Shown: positions 12,867 to 26,700, numbered from the stretch's first letter. The stretch: 64,000 bases of DNA from Piper betle (GCA_033002965.1 JAURVB010014188.1:62001-126000), one strand, 5' to 3'. Made by a program: numbers and translations. The notes: a model not told the origin generated them from the letters alone.

Positions 12867-15800
12867 TGAACAGGCTAAATTCGACACAAAGGGATAGACC
12901 AAATCGTAATATTATAATTTATAAACTATTTATTGGGCTATCATATACAAACTTTACGGAAGTGGATATTAACCCTTCGTGGAGGCTTAAAATGGACACC
13001 AAGTTTGGTTTTCTTAGAATGCATAGAGATTTCTTACTACAAAGGTGGATTTTATACTTAAAATAATCTTATATAAACACCCTTAGCCATAATAGGGGTA
13101 GAACCTCTCCTACGATTATGAGCGGTGACTTAAAAATGTAATTATCATTTTTAACTATAGAAGAAGCACATCCCGCTACAGTTTTAAGGTTACATGTTGG
13201 TATGTACATCATAATTAACTACTTAGTTCAAGTGATTGGTTTAGGTCTTCTTATTAGTTACATGAAGATGATGTGAGTATTTAAACAAGGGTTGTGGTTA
13301 CCTATTCCACATACCCTACGCGAGCAATAATTAAAACGTCAGAGAAATTATGCAAAATCATTGAGTATTAGGTCATCAAACCCTAATACTCGGACTTCAC
13401 GTGAATCTTCAAGTGGTGTGAACTGTAAGTTTCTCCACCCACATTATCCTAACACACAAATAGTTGCAACCAAATAAATTTCGCATACCTAACTTAGCAC
13501 CTTGTCATATTCTATGACTTTGAGGTTTATATACCCTTGTCAAATAGTTAGCCTTGCCACAAAGTATTTTAATTCCATAGTAATAATACAATGATATAAT
13601 GATAAAACATGCTAACACAACTATTATGACATACATCTGAATCATACAAGGTTCACATAGTTAGAGCACATGTCCGTCATATAGTCATTTACAAAATACA
13701 TGGTCTAAAACATACAACATAACAAAGGGCCCCAGCCATAACCGCTATTGAGCCGCTTGATCCATGCACCTAGGTCGGCCAACGCCAGGGAACCTCACCT
13801 ACATATAATAAAAACCATGTCATTAATTAAATAAATTTGATTATCAGTCCGAATAACTACCGGTAAAACAACAAGCTAACAATTGGGTATTCCATTACCC
13901 ACATGAACTTAGAAAATTTCAGAATTGCCTCACATTGGGGTAAGCAAATATACTTAAATGAGTGTCGGCGTGCATGCACGACTAATGTTCCATTTTATAC
14001 ATACAACACTTACACCCCCCACATCCTCTATATTATACCCACCACAGTACTCAAGAGGCAAAATAAATGGTTAAGTTAGTACCACAAATTTCGGAAATGT
14101 ACTACGTTACACAATACCTTCATACTTCACACTACCTCAGGGTTGGAAAGAGTATTAGTGCGGTCCATATATCCCATACACACTCTTACTCATAAAATCT
14201 GTAAACCCCTCATATTTATACATATAGGCTTGTGAGAGGATTTGATACTTAGTTTCTATATCTTATCTTTTGAAAACCATCAAGGGCTCTCAACCTTTAA
14301 GTTTTATTAAACACGTATTGAAAACACGACTAAATAGACCGACATCGTAGGGATTCAATAAAACACAGCTGATGTCGTCCTAAGTTAAAACATGGTTAAA
14401 CTCGACACACAAGGAGTCAAGCTGAAATAAAACAAAGGGAGAGCCCGACAGACTTGGATGAGCAAAGCTCCGTATTCTAGTCGGTGTGCTCACCAGCGAT
14501 ACCTAGCACGAAGATGGAATTGAATAGGAATCGGGACAACCATCATGGAAATGAGGCAAAGCCTTCACACAATCTCAACACTTAAACATCACTTAATTGT
14601 CTTATTAAGGCCTTAAGTGAAGTATTAAACTTATTAGGTAACTTAATTAAGGTTTTGATTTCAAGTTCACTTAGTGGGCTTTAATAATTGAATGAGCTTA
14701 CTAGACTATTTTTTGGACGAGCATAACAATGTCCAAATGGGCTGAAATTTGGATGGGTGGCCACGTACATTCTAAGGTTCATAGTTAAATTCCACCATGA
14801 CTGGCCCATGGCTCAATCAAGATGAACAAGGCCCATTAAGCTCGGCCCTACGGTGCTAGAACAGTGTTCCTCGGCTGCGTACTAATTTTGTAATCGTTTG
14901 TTCATGAGCTAGAGGACTCCAAATGGGCTTGGGTCAATGGGCCTAGTTAGCTAACACATGGAGCTTGAGCCCAAAAAGAGTTAGGCTAAATTTACTTTGT
15001 AAATAACCTAAGAAGACTTTAGAATTTGGGCCACTAGATGAGCCATTTTTTAAGCTATCTTGACCCTAATAAATTAGAAATTCATAAATAAAATTGGAAA
15101 CCAATCCAAATAGCCCAAAAAATGGACACAGTGCTACTGATACATTGTGTAAGGTTTGGACAAAGTTTCACTGAAATGCAATACCATTTACCTATTTTGA
15201 GGTAATTTACAACTAGAGTGAAAAAAATAAGGATTTTTAACCTACATCTTTACACTGTCTAGGGAAACACCTCCAAATCATATCTAGATGATTTTTACCC
15301 ATTCCCAAAATTTACATATTTTAATTAGACATTTATTGGATTATTTATATTTTCACGAGATTTTATTAGCTTAAAATTGGTGGCTTAACATGGAACACAA
15401 TCACAGGTAATTCTCATAGTCACAAACAGCATAGGAAACATAAGGCGTATGTAGGGGTGATGTTCATAATTATTTATTAGTTAAATTAGGCTTAAAATTT
15501 TACCACAAACTCGTAACATCACCATGAATGAACTGTCATGCTGTTCATCAACAAATCTTACAAGGTCGGAGAGTAAAAATTGGAAAAATAAGCGCTTATG
15601 CCATTGAAACAATGAAAGTTGCCACCATTTCCCAGTTTTTACCCTCATACATACAAATTATAGGTCATGGAAGGTAAAAAAGCAGACACAAAAGTTGTAG
15701 ATATACATGTTATGATTGTAAAAAAATAAGAATTGTGAAAATTTAACATAAGAGTTACAAGATATGATTTTTATACTGAAATAGTGCATATTTGTGACCT

Positions 15801-16792
15801 ATGTGCATTTCAAAAATCATATCTATTTATTTACATGGCCAAACAAGGTACATGAGAACTAAAAATTCTCCTAACATGCATTTATATATTCTAAAAATAT
15901 CATAAATATGACATCACATAAAAAAGGCATCACATATATGTCAAATAACGATAAACAAAGGCAACACAAACTTGAAGCTAACGCTAGAAGACCAAGGGGA
16001 GATCTTTTGTGACATCTAACCTCAAAGCCTACCACCCTAAGAAGCTAGAAACGTGAAGAAGAGTGATTGGTGTTCCAAGGAGGAAGAAAGACAGAGAAGA
16101 GAAGAAGGTTGTTGGAGGTGGCAAGGGAAGGAGAAATGGTGGAAAGTTGAGGTTAAAGATGAGTTTTATCGAAAAAAGGTGGTTGGCTTGATGATGTCAT
16201 AGGTATAGGTGGTTGGCTTGATGATGTCATAGGTATAGGTGTCATACCTAAAGAGGTATGAGTTGGATAAAGATATATGGGTTGGCTTAGTAATGTCATA
16301 GGTATGGGCGTCAGACCTAAAGAGGTATGGGTTGGATTAGATAAAAATATATGGGTTGGGTTAGCTAAAGGGGTGTGGGTTGGGTTAGCCCAAAATCAAA
16401 AAATTTAGGGTTTTACCCTAAAGCGATTGAGCCTATCTTGGGAATTATACTAAAAGTCCTAAAGGGGGGTTAGGACAGTCTAAAAGGGTTATCAAACATA
16501 CACTCAAGCACACAAAAGACACGTGAGGGACACAGTTCTAGCATCTTACTCTACACGACTCAACTTGGCCAAACATGAAAAATCTTGGCATGTAGCATCC
16601 AAACTAGTGTACCAAACGCCGAAGGAAGCTAAGGCCGATAAACTTACACTATACCATACACGAATCACAGCAAGAAGGGTCGGATGCTACTAACCCAATT
16701 CGGATAACAATTAAACTGACAGTAAAACCCTCAGGCAGACGACCCATGTTTTACACTAAGGTTAATGAGATGGCAAGGCAACAATGTTGACA
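12867..16792 (-). mobile_element. solo LTR of the long-LTR Ty3/gypsy family (minus strand)
   Basis: Read on the minus strand, this ~3.93-kb block matches the LTRs at 17356-25468 and 29731-33664 from end to end. Shared landmarks include the segment near 13180-13330, the ~60-bp tandem units near 16170-16390, and the opening that resembles TGTAACAACCC. Its length equals the other LTRs and no internal domain is attached, so it is best read as a solo LTR. The ends are worn (TGTCAAC instead of TGTAAC) and no clear target-site duplication is seen, so the borders are approximate. Confidence 0.8.
16170..16390 (-). repeat. ~60-bp tandem repeats inside the LTR
   Basis: Units carrying GATGTCATAGGTAT, GGTATGGGTTGG and similar phrases repeat in tandem. 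One 30-bp block (GGTTGGCTTGATGATGTCAT...) is repeated exactly at about 16180-16238. The reverse complement of this array is present at the equivalent place in the other LTR copies. Confidence 0.75.
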
Positions 16793-17355
16793 AATTATTA
16801 TCATTACAAAACTCATCTCGAATAAAAAAATATAGGGGAGGATTTAATTTGTGATGGTGTTTTTTTGTAACAAATGTGGAGCTTTGCAGTAAAATATTGT
16901 ATAAATTATTGTCTTGTTTCTTCTAGTGTATGTATATGTGAATAATGAGACTTATTAGGTTGTTTAGTTAGTGGGAGCAAAATATCATAAGAAAAAGAAA
17001 AATCCATATAAAAAAGGAAAAAAATATAACTATCTTTAAAATGATGTCTCTTATGTGTTTAGTTAGAAAAAGCGGGGAGGGGGGGGATGGTCTTAGGTCA
17101 TGTAATGACCGACCTAAAGCGATAGGCTTTATAAGTCATCCTTTAGAATGGTATTGTCTCCATCAATAAAATATATTTTACACTAATAGGTATTTGACAT
17201 GAGGCTAAATTGAGAGATCTCACGTTCCACCTACTTTAAGAAATTTAGTTCTTAAAATTCATACCCTCTACCCTTGGCATATGGCTAACAGCTTAGTCCA
17301 CATGTTTAATACAACCCACTATCTAATACGGTCTCATGTCAAGTCTAAAACTATT
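16793..17355. other. spacer between two head-to-head LTRs
   Basis: About 560 bases separate the minus-strand solo LTR from the plus-strand LTR. The part from about 17220 to 17340 (TTCCACCTACTTTAAG, TGGCTAACAGC) resembles 33780-33880 on the far side of the gypsy element, so both flanks may belong to one older repeat. A G-run is present near 17077-17087. Confidence 0.45.
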
Positions 17356-18846
17356 TGTAACAACCCAACCCAAAGGGTAAACTAATTGTAAAACCTAGGT
17401 GTCTGCCAAAGGGTTTTTACTGTTGGTTCAGTTGTTACGTCAATTGGGTTATTAGGGTTCGACCTTTCTTGCCGTCGTTCATGTACAGTATGGTATGCCC
17501 AGCCTTAGCCTCCTTTGGCACTAGGTACATTTGTTCGGATGCTGAACGCCCGGCTTCTTCATATTTGGTCCAGTTGAGTCATACATAATTAGATGCTAGG
17601 ACCATGTCCCTTGTGTCTTTTGTGTTCTTGCTGTGTATTTTATAACCCTTTCAGACAGTCCTAACTTCCCTTTTGGGACTTGTAGTGCAATTCCCAAGCT
17701 AGGTCCAATTGCTTTAAGGCAAAAACTGTAAGATTTTGAATTTTGGGCTAACTCAACACATTCCTCATTAACTAACCCGACTCAAATCTATTTATCTAAT
17801 CCAATCATACCTCTTTAGGTATAATAGCCATACCTATGACATCACCAAGCCAACTGATTCCTCTTTATTAAACCCATACCTCTTTCGGTATGACACTCGT
17901 ACCTATGACATCACCAAGCCAGCTTATACCTCTTTATCTAGCCCATAACCGTTTAGGTATGACATCCATACCCATGACATCACCAAGCCAACCACCTTAT
18001 TTCTACGAAACCCATCCCTTCCCTCACCTTCTCACTATTTCTCCTCCCTCCTCACCTCCAAAAACCTTCTTCTCCTCTCCATTGGCCTTCTTCTTCCTTC
18101 TTGGAGCTTTAATCACTCTCCTCCACGTTTCTAACCCCCTACGGTGGTAGGTTTTGAGGTTGGATGGCTCAAAAGACCTCCCCTTGGTCTTCCCTCACTA
18201 GTTTTGACTTTGTACTGCCTCTATTGCTCATTTTTAGCTATTTATCTCTTATGTATTTGTCTTTTTAATTTTTATGACATTTTTAACGTGTAAATCTGTC
18301 TACTAGGAGCATTTTGAGTACTCATGTATCTTATTTGGACAAGTAAATAAATATATATATCTTTTATAATACACGTTGGTCACTGATTCTTGTTTTGTTG
18401 CACTCATAACATGTATATCTATAATTTTTGTGTTGGGTGTTTTACCTAAAATGACCTATAATGTGCATGCTATGACGGTACAAAGTGAGCAAAGGTGACA
18501 ACTTTCTCCGTTATAGTTACATAAGTGCCCCTTCTCAAATTTTTACTCTCTGAACTTGTAGGATATGTTGATGCACAACATGCCATGTTTTTCATGGTGA
18601 TGTTAGGAGTTCTTGGTAAAATTTTAAGCCTTATCTAACCAATAAATAATCATTAACATCACGCATAAGTACATCTTGTATTTCTAGTGTTCTTTATGAC
18701 TATGTGCATGATCTGTGATTATGTTATATGTTAAGCCACCAATTTTAAGCTAATAAAATCTGATAAAAATATATGATGCTCCAAAAAGTTTCTACTTGAA
18801 ATATATAAATTTTGGGAATGGGTAAAAATTATCTACATATGTTTTG

Positions 18847-20253
18847 TGTAACACCCCAAATATGGTTCAGGCTTGGGAACCGAACTAGAATGTCACTGGT
18901 CCTAGTTGGGTCGGCCAACCGGAACCCAATTCATGTAGACCTACTCTCGGCATCTCGAGATAGAAGATATTATTGCTATGCATGGATGAATGCACAAAAA
19001 TAAACCTAAAATGCTACTACATGGATGACATGTCAACCAATTCACATACCAAATAATTATGATGAAAATAGATAAGATTCGTCAATAAGACTGACTAAGT
19101 TTCCCCCAAAAGTGTGTGAGTGTGCCACCCTATCAAATCATACATGTATACTGTGTGTGTGTGTGTGTCTATATATATATATATATACATATATATATCA
19201 TCAAACAACTTTCTAATCTACTGTAGAATCATTCTGAAGGTTGAGTCTCGACTCGCATGTGCATTCTATTCACATTTTTCATCAATTCTAGGTCTTGACT
19301 TACTTTTTGTACTTATTCAATGACTAAACATATTATTAACATGTCATCATTAGCAATCATTCTACTGCAGCATACATCATATCACACCACATCATCATAT
19401 ATTGCATTTCATTACATCATCCTTAAAAATATTAAACATGCTATCATCTGACATGTGTGTATGCAAGAGACATCAATGCTCCTCTATACAAGTTGGCTCA
19501 TCCTACTCATGACCATCACCTACATCTATTATAAAAACACGTCAGTAACGAGTGCTACTAGTCTAAAATTACAACTAATATCCAATTGGCTATGAGAGCA
19601 AGCTCTCACATGAAGGAAAACATTCATATACTTCTCGTGAACTGTCTGAAGGGCACCTATTGAGGAGCCACTGGGCTGCAGACTCGGTAACATCCTAAAT
19701 TGACTACTCTACTCTGCTGACGGCCTCTCATTGCATTTTCTCATTTCATTTTCTAGACACTCGGGACTACTAGTATACCCTAAGCCCTTTCCTTTCCTCT
19801 ATAATTCTCCTGGCCTTGAGAATGAAGACCAAGTACTCTCAAGCAGTCGGCTTTAGCACCCTTTGAACCACAAGTCCGGATATGCACTATACTAAATAGT
19901 ACCCATAAAACATAATACACATCATAACATTACAATCACATGCTCTATAACTAATAACCCGCCCAAACTGCCTGTAGCGTGTCCTAATTTGTTATTCGGC
20001 CTAAAAATAGTACTACAACCAAATTAAAATAAATAAAGAAAATCTTGTGTACTCTCATATATTCTGATAACTTATTCTACTACTATCTTACTAACGTTAT
20101 CATCCTATGCTTGGGCACACATGACTCTCGTGGTTTATAGCATAAGACCGGCCTCAACTCGGTACGTACGGTCTAAAATTGACCCAACTGAGAATAACGG
20201 TCGAACCAACAAGTTCAGACTCTAAAACCTTGACTCAAGTCACAGGTTTTACA
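18847..20253 (+). mobile_element. nested solo LTR 1 (TGTAACACCCC...TTTTACA), TSD TTTTG
   Basis: This 1407-bp insert begins TGTAACACCCC and ends GGTTTTACA. It is flanked by the perfect 5-bp duplication TTTTG (18842-18846 and 20254-20258). The host LTR is continuous across it when compared with position ~31255 in the right LTR. No internal region is present, so it is a solo LTR. Its right half (GTTATTCGGCCTAAAA near 19990) matches solo LTR 2, placing both in one family. A (TG)n-(TA)n microsatellite lies at 19152-19199. Confidence 0.88.
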
Positions 20254-20556
20254 TTTTGGAGGTGTTTACCGGGACATTGTATAGATGCAGGGTGAAAACC
20301 CTAATTTTTTCACTTTGATTATAAATTACCTTAAAATAGGTTAATGTTGTTGGATTTCAATGAAACTTGGTTCAAACCTTACACTATGTCTTAGTAGTAC
20401 TATAACCAATTTTGCAGCCATTGGGGTAAGTTCTCAATTTATTTTGTGAATTTTCAACTTATTAGGGTCTAGATAGCTTCTAAAACAGCTCATCGAGTGA
20501 CCTAAATTCTAAAATACACTTAGGCTTATTTACAAAGTAAATTGGACCTAACTCTT

Positions 20557-23396
20557 TGTAACACCCCGTTTCGGCTCACCCGTGAACCGACCCAGAAATG
20601 TCACCGGCGACCGAACCGTTCGTTAATCTACTCGATTCGGTTACGCCGACCAGGATCTACTCTCGGCGTTTCAAGATGGAGATGCAAATGTGAAATGCAT
20701 GAATGGGAACAATTGGGTTCTAACGCGGTCCTACATGCATGCTATGATGTACAAACAAAATAAGACAAAACAACAAATGCGAAACCAAAAGAAAATATAT
20801 ACTATTTTATAAAAATACGATAACACATAATAATCTACCATAACATACAATCATTATCTCATTCATTTTTACTTGAGCCGAGTCTGAACTCCAAGGCTCC
20901 CTACTCATTCATATTTATCAGTTCATTTCATAACAAGTAATTCACTCAAGCAAACACATCAAAATTATCATTCACGTAGCAATAACACACCGTCATTATA
21001 GATTACACGCGGCAGGTACATGTGTGCGCGGTTCCATGCTGCTCCTCCGCAGTCCCGACAGCTTTCATCCCTCGCATTTCTCACCTACATATATATAGAA
21101 AAAACGTCAGTAACGAGTGTTACCGGCCCAGAAAATAACTAATATCAATCTGGCACAGGAGAGCAAACTCTCCTGCTGAATGAAAACCATATACTTCCTC
21201 AAGAACTCTCATCAGGGCACATACGGGAGCCGTCGCCCTCAGGTCGACAGCGTCCCCCTATCTTTCACATTCTCATGCCTCGGCGATTTCTCTATTGCTT
21301 CTCGCGTCAAATCTCATTCCTTTCCGCCCTCTGCACCTTCCATATTACTCTTGGCCTTGAGCACGAAGGCCGAGTACTCTCAGGCAGTCGCCTTCAGTAC
21401 CCTTTGAAACCACAAGTCTAGACATGCGCTGCAATGCAGTACCCGTGAACCTCCACACTTCTCCGGGTTTGAGGAACTCAAAGGTGGAGTTGTCAGGATC
21501 CCTCGGGAATGAAACGGCCCGCACACCGTTCCAGAGCCCACTGTCGACACACACGTGCCCGCTCGCGTAGCACGGTAGTCGGATTTCCCTCATTCAGTCT
21601 CTCACAAAAACGCGAAAACTATACATATATATAGGTCTGGGTTGGGATTTATACAATAGGCCCGAAGGCAATGTGAGCTGGATCTGATGTTCGAAAACAA
21701 ACTCGAGGGATCTCATCCTCGAGGGTTATTAATCCGGAAAATCGTTGGCTAAATGTCCCGAGTTAAGTGGGATTCGATAAAACGCCACTTAACTCGTCCT
21801 ACACATAATAAATCAAATACACAAGAGAGTAGCGTAAATCAGAGAACGAGTCCTAAACGGACCTGGTAGAAGCTCCAAACGGGTCCACGCGCCTAGGCGG
21901 CGAGCTCCTACACCGTACCTACACAATCAAGCTAAAAACTAACGCCCGCATGATGAATCACACATCCTATAGCATACACACACAATCAACACAATCACGC
22001 ATCAATCAACACACATCAACCTATATCAATTCTAGCAAGCCTACTTAGGTTAGTTTGCATTAATCATGATCATTACCTAGTTACCTTAATTGGTTTCTTA
22101 ACCTCCATTTTTAACACCACTTAATCAACAATTTCATATTTTATCCTTAATCAAATCTACATTTATATATATTATTATAACACACAATTCACCAATCCTA
22201 GCATGTAATTCTAATAATCAATACTTTAAAAAAATTAAATTAAAATAAATTATACCTCGCGTCGTCGAAAATCGGCGACGGCTAGGATTCCCGTTTCGTG
22301 GCTCGAAACTCAAATTCGGCACCTAGCGGCGTCCGAAGTCCGATCAGATTGGACCGGGTGCATTCGGCAGATGATCCGGCGAATTTCCCACGAATCCAAT
22401 TTTCCGGCGGTTCCGGCGGTTTTCCGGCAGTGTCGGGTTTCCGGCGGATTCCGACGGTTTTCCGGCGATGATTCGAGACAGGGCAATCAGGGGGTCTATC
22501 GGCACCAGCTCGATGAGCTCGGTCCGATGGTGGTGTCAAACAGGGTAACCGAGGCGGCGATGGCCGTCGACGGCGGCGTAAATGGGCGGCGGCGGCGGCG
22601 TGCTCCGATCGGGGCTCCGGCCGGCCTCGACGGCGCTCGGGATGGTAGGGGAAATGTCGGCGACGGCGAGAGGGTGCTCGTCTGGGTCACAGCGGTGGCG
22701 GAGCGGCCCGGACAGCGGCGGAATCCGGCCCGAAGTGGCGACGGCCGAGGCGGGCTCGTGGAGTCGCGGCGGCGCGCAGGCAGGCGATCGCTGGCCGGGG
22801 TTGGTCGTGGCGGCACGGCGACGGCACGGCAAGGCGGGGCGGCGACGATAGGCGGCAGCACGGCGTCGGCGGCGGCGGCAGCACACAACAGTGGCGGCAA
22901 GGGTTTGGGTGGAAGAAGGGTCGGGAGGGAGAAAAATACCCTCAATGGCAGTTTCGTAATTAAGTATTGACTCGATTCCTACTCGAGTCAAAATAATAAC
23001 TAGTTCGTAATAAATTCTAAAAAAATCTAGAAAAATATGGAAAATTCCATAAAATAAAACAAACACAACAACATCCAAATGGCATGCTCTATAACTAATA
23101 ACCCACCCGAATATAATCCAACGCGTCCTAACGCGTTATTCGGCCTAAAACTATTTCTCCGATCAAACATATAAAAAGAAAAAAATACTGCATACTTTCA
23201 TATATTCTGATAACTCATTTCTCACCATCTTCTCGACGTTATCATCATATATTCAGGTACACCTGACTCTCATCGCTCATAACTCACGGCTGGTCTCGAC
23301 TCAGCACGCGGTTCATTAAACTGACTCGACTCGAACCAACGGTCGAACCGACTGGTTCGGTAACGTAAAACCCTGACTCGAGTCACGGGTTTTACA
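20557..23396 (+). mobile_element. nested solo LTR 2, same family, TSD CTCTT
   Basis: This 2840-bp insert begins TGTAACACCCCGTTTCGG and ends GGGTTTTACA. It is flanked by the perfect duplication CTCTT (20552-20556 and 23397-23401). It is twice the length of solo LTR 1, largely because it keeps a GC- and CpG-rich block at about 22255-22950. Both insertions lie in the same host LTR, with only 303 bases of it between them. Confidence 0.88.
22255..22950. other. GC/CpG-rich block inside solo LTR 2
   Basis: The block is dominated by CGGCGG-type and TTCCGGCGG-type short repeats and is sharply GC-rich against AT-rich surroundings. It keeps frames open on both strands (up to 199 codons), but these are proline, arginine, alanine and glycine runs expected from GC-rich repeats. 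It is not called a gene. Confidence 0.65.
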
Positions 23397-25468
23397 CTCT
23401 TAGCTGGCTCAACTAGGCCCATTGACCCAAACCCATTTGGAGTCCTCTAGCATATGAACAAATAGTTAAAAATTGTTGCGCAACCCAGGAACACTATTCT
23501 AGCACCTTAAGACTGAGCTTAATAGTCCTTTTCCCCTTGATTGGTTCATAGATTAGCCATGGTGGAATTTACCTATGAACATTAGAGTGTAAGGGACAAC
23601 CTATCCAAATTTTAGCTCATTTGGACAATGTTAGGCTCATCCAAAAAATAGTCTGGTAAGTCCATTTGATTAAAACCCTCAAATTGGATAAAGCTCAGTA
23701 AGTAAACATGAAACCAAAACCTTAATTAAGTTACCTAATAAGGTTTAATACTTTAATTAGGACCTAATTAAGATAATTAAGTAATGTTTAAGTGTTGAGC
23801 ATGTATGGAGGCTTTGCCTCATTTTCCATGCCGATGTGTCGATGGTGAGTTCACTAACTAGAATAAGGAGCTGTACTCATCTAGGTCCATAGGTCTCTCC
23901 TTTTGCTTGATCTCTGCTTGACCCTCTGCATGTAGAGTGTAACCGTTTTTTAGACATAGGACAACATCAACGGCATTTTATTTAATCCCTCTAATGTAGA
24001 GCCATTTAGCCGTATTTTTTATATGTGTTTAATAAAACATAAAGGTTGAGACCCCTTGATGGTTTTAGAAAGATAAGATCCATAAACTAAGTATTAAATC
24101 CTCTCCCAAGCTTATATGCATAGATATGAGGCTTATGGCATTTACAAGTAAGAATGTGTACGGGATGTATGGACCGCATTAGTACTCCTTCAAACCGTGA
24201 GGTAGTGCGGAGTATGAGGGTACTACATAATGTAGCACATTTTCAGAATTACTGGCGCTAACTTAACTATCCCTTTTACCACTCGAGTACTGTGGCAGGT
24301 GAAATACAAAGGATGTGAGGGCGTAAATGTTGTATGTATGAATATGAATATTAGTCGAGGATGCGCACCAGCACTCATTTAAGTATGTTTGTTTTTTGTT
24401 GAGTGTGAGGCAATTTTGAAATTTCCTAAGTTCCCATGAGTAATGAAATATCTATTTGCCAACTTGTTGTTTTACCTGTAGTTATTCAGACCAAAAATCA
24501 AATTTATTTAATTACTCACGTAGTTTTTATAATATGTAGGTGAGGTTCTCTAGCATTGGCTGGCCTAGGTGCATGGATCAAGCGACTTAGTGGTGGTGGT
24601 GGCTAGGGCACTATGTTTTATTGTGTGTTTTAAACTATATATTTTGTGGATGATTATATGACGTGCATGTGCCCTAACTATGTGAATCGTTTATGATTCA
24701 GATGTATGCCATGATGATTGTGCTAGCATGTTTTATCATTATATTATTATATTATTACTTTGGAGATGTGATACTCTAAGGTAAGGCTAACCATTGTTTG
24801 CAGTGTATATAAACCCCAGAGTCATGGAACATGACGAGGAGCTAAGTCAGGTAAACGAAATGTATATTAGTGCAACAATTTGCGTGCTTGGGTGACGTGG
24901 GTAGAGGAGCTTATGGTTTATATCACTTGAAGACCCACGTGAAGTTCAGATATTAGGGATTGATACCTTGATACTTGATAATGCAATGTAATTGATCTGA
25001 CACTTTAATTATCACTCGCGTAGGATATGTGGAACAGGTAACCATGACCCATGTTTAAATATTTGCATCATCTTCATGTAACTAATAAGAAGACTTAAAC
25101 TAATCACTTGAACTAAGTAATAAGAATATGATGTACATAACAACAAGGCAACCTCTAAATTTTAGCGGGAGTGCTGCTTTTATAGTTAAGAGTGATCATC
25201 GCATTTTTAAAGTCATCGCTCATAGTCATGGGAGAGGTTCTACCTCTATTACAAGTGTTCATATAGGATTCCTTTAAGTTTAAGATCCACCTTTGCAGTG
25301 CTATTTCTACACGCATTCTATAAAAAGCAAGCCTAATGTCTGTCTTAATCATCGATAGAGGGTTGAGATCCACTTCCGTAAAGTCTATATGCGATAGCCT
25401 AATGACTAGCTTCCAAATTATAATATGACGTATTGATCCATCCCTTCGGGTTGAATTAGGGTGTTACA

Positions 25469-25490
25469 ACTTGATATCAGAGCCAACCTC
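25469..25490 (+). promoter_or_regulatory. primer-binding site (initiator tRNA-Met type)
   Basis: TTGATATCAGAGCC at 25471-25484 directly follows the LTR end. It differs from the canonical plant TGGTATCAGAGC by one base. It would have primed minus-strand DNA synthesis of the element. Confidence 0.75.
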
Positions 25491-25769
25491 TTGAACAATT
25501 AAGGTGACACACTTTCAGAATGCGTGTGTTGTATGTGTGTGCTGTATATTGTATGATATGCTTATATAATATGTTGTCTACCTGATTGTTGTATGTGGTT
25601 GTTCTGTTTAAGACCCTGCACCACCCTGACCTACTCCACAGCCTAGCCGATAGGTATTTCTTTGTGTGTATTTTCTCTAACCTCCCTTTTGGTGTTTCTA
25701 GTGGTCAGTTTGTGTTTGGTAGTTTGTGAACCACAGTTTGCAAGCTGTTTGTGTTAGTTAGTGATAGTC

Positions 25770-26700
25770 TAAGCAGATGGCAGGATGATGCCGAGGTAGA
25801 CTGCCGCTATGCATTGGCCTTCCCCTAACAGGTGATCCCCATCGCCTATGCAAGAGCCGGTGGCAGATGCCTAGACAAAGCTGATTAGGGTCCTGTAAGA
25901 GAAGCAATAAGTTCTGAGGGCAGAGCAGATGAGAGCCATGGAGGACCAACAACGAGAGATGGCCATGGCCATGGCCAAACTAAAGAGGGGCCAACAAGGG
26001 CAACGACACTTGCTAAGGCCTCTATGCCAGATTGAGTACCACCACCGCCACCGCCACCAGCTCAGTATCCCCATATTCCACCAGTGTAGTCGGATGTAGG
26101 GCTACATGAGATCCTAGTGCCGGGGATGCCAGTGGGAGTTATGCTCCCCATATAGACCAGCAGTGAGATAGAGATGGCTAGACCTCATTTTTTGTTGTTG
26201 GAGAGGACTCAGGCAGTTAGGACCTTGAGCATCCCCATTACACCAGGGAGCATTGGGATGTTAAACACTTACTAAAAAATAGGTGTTATCTGCTCTACAG
26301 AAGCACAAATCCCATGGTCGAATTGGAGTGGATTGATGTGGCTAGATCAGTTATGATACGCCTAGAGCTATGGGTGCACATAACCATTGGGGCTATGCAA
26401 AGCAAGGGCAAACTCTGGTGGGACTTTACCCACACAGCCTTTCTAGAGGGCAAGACCCTCAAGCAGATTACATGGGATGAGTTTAGGGAGGTTTTCCACT
26501 TCGAGTATTTCCCCATTATCAGGGTGAAGAAGGAGATGGAGTTCTTGTCTTTGAGGCAGGATGAGGGTATGTCCATAGCGTAGTGCTAGTTCAGGTTTCT
26601 TATGTCAGAGAGGTTTACCCCAAGTAGCTTCTCGTCGTATCCACCAAGTTTGTATTGGGATTACGCATTAGTTTGCGTGCGATTGTGGTGACATTCTCGT
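25770..26700 (+). pseudogene. gypsy gag remnant
   Basis: A capsid-type Gag core is readable at about 26300-26640, with KLWWDFTHTAFLEGKT, ITWDEFREVFHFEYFP and KKEMEFLSLRQDEGMS. These match the retrotransposon Gag family pattern of a tryptophan pair, then W-x-E-F and an F-L-x-L-x-Q block. Stops interrupt it (for example just after 26580). The N-terminal part begins near 25790 with an immediate stop. The zinc knuckle that normally follows is not found. Confidence 0.75.

Larger units (their letters stand above)
17356..25468 (+). repeat. left LTR of the gypsy element, split by two solo LTRs
   Basis: The LTR parts are 17356-18846, 20254-20556 and 23397-25468. Joining them restores collinearity with the right LTR at 29731-33664. 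It carries the ~60-bp tandem units at about 17760-17995. It ends with GGTGTTACA immediately before the primer-binding site. Confidence 0.88.

Noticed and set aside
22371..22970. 199-codon open frame and its antisense partners
   Set aside because: They lie in the CGG-repeat block of a solo LTR, are open on both strands, and are low-complexity Gly/Arg/Ala or Pro/Arg with no domain.
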